A DNA stretch of 20,727 bases, taken from positions 1 through 20,727 of the IMG/VR virus record IMGVR_UViG_3300035698_000685. The stretch is one strand, 5' to 3'. This document shows, in pieces, positions 20,640 to 20,727 of this stretch; within the stretch, counting starts at the first letter, position 1; every line of letters starts with the position of its first letter. The DNA is from a virus. Both the position numbers and the translations under genes were made by a program. The notes under the pieces were generated by a model. It worked only from the letters and a program-made list of their open reading frames with translations. It had not been told where the DNA came from and did not search any database.

Positions 20640-20727
20640 AGGTGTTGCTCAGTCCCGTTGCCGGGATGCTGGCCTCCTGTGATGTTGGGATTTGCGTTAT
20701 CGCCGCCGTGTGTTGCGCTATGTGCGC
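20624..20727 (-). CDS. 3' end of an unidentified gene upstream of terS (frame uncertain)
   Basis: Two minus-strand frames are open from the window edge into the terS start. One ends with TAG at 20624-20626 and gives a Gly/Asn-rich end (THGGDNANPNITGGQHPGNG, then TEQHLWRIK). The other ends with TAA at 20629-20631 and gives a Ser/Thr/Ala-rich end. The third frame has stops. Either one would overlap the terS ATG, in line with the coupling seen in this operon. I lean to the Gly/Asn-rich frame but cannot decide, and no function is claimed. Confidence 0.4.
   Translation of the reverse strand, partial: AHSATHGGDNANPNITGGQHPGNGTEQHLWRIK

Noticed and set aside
1-20727. tRNA genes, integrase, attachment sites or insertion sequences
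   Set aside because: No cloverleaf-like sequence, recombinase or transposase motif, or terminal repeat pair was noticed by eye, so there is no basis to call a prophage boundary or mobile element.

Overview
The window is most simply read as the late (virion and lysis) half of a short-tailed, podovirus-like double-stranded DNA phage or prophage. The DNA looks GC-rich, with mostly G or C at third codon positions. The lysis genes resemble holin families known from Rhodobacteraceae and their gene transfer agents, so an alphaproteobacterial host, perhaps Rhodobacterales, is the best guess. No host gene, integrase, attachment site, polymerase or repressor is visible, so lytic phage and prophage cannot be told apart here.

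Nearly everything is one leftward (minus-strand) operon read from right to left. At the right edge are the end of an unidentified gene, the terminase small and large subunits (20639 to 19079), and a head-tail adaptor like that of phage SU10. The tail block follows (18467 to 14570): a 61-residue protein with a duplicated Trp motif, a tail fibre-like protein, three small tail proteins, a protein resembling the P22 gp10 hub that stabilises packaged DNA, and a 63-residue partner. Next come a GNAT-like phage protein (14601 to 14236) and four internal-virion or ejection-type proteins (14235 to 8172). One of these is extremely Asn/Gln/Ala/Gly-rich with a regular aromatic repeat, and one carries an N-terminal SleB-type wall hydrolase. 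After the only sizeable gap inside the operon (8006-8171) comes the capsid block: portal, a small coiled-coil protein, an acidic scaffold, an SU10-type major capsid protein and a probable decoration protein. The operon ends with small proteins and a lysis block (3254 to 577): a membrane-anchored protein, a GH24 endolysin, a two-helix holin, a 28-residue membrane peptide, a GTA-type three-helix holin and a secreted small protein.

At the left edge, two small plus-strand genes (76-478) run toward the operon. They are probably the end of the opposite, early transcription unit. The two units converge on a hairpin at 512-545 that has its T-tract on the minus strand.

The operon is packed very tightly. 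Most junctions are stop-start overlaps (ATGA, TGATG, TAATG) or direct TAA-ATG abutments, which suggests translational coupling throughout. Transcript-level control is suggested by three related GC-rich hairpins around the capsid genes (8022-8043, 3770-3791, 3273-3294), two of which run straight into a GGAG ribosome-binding site. Overlooked very small membrane ORFs at 1192-1278 and 8077-8175 are among the more interesting items. I did not find a defence island, retroelement or CRISPR system. Functional names rest on recognised motifs, length and synteny, not on database searches.
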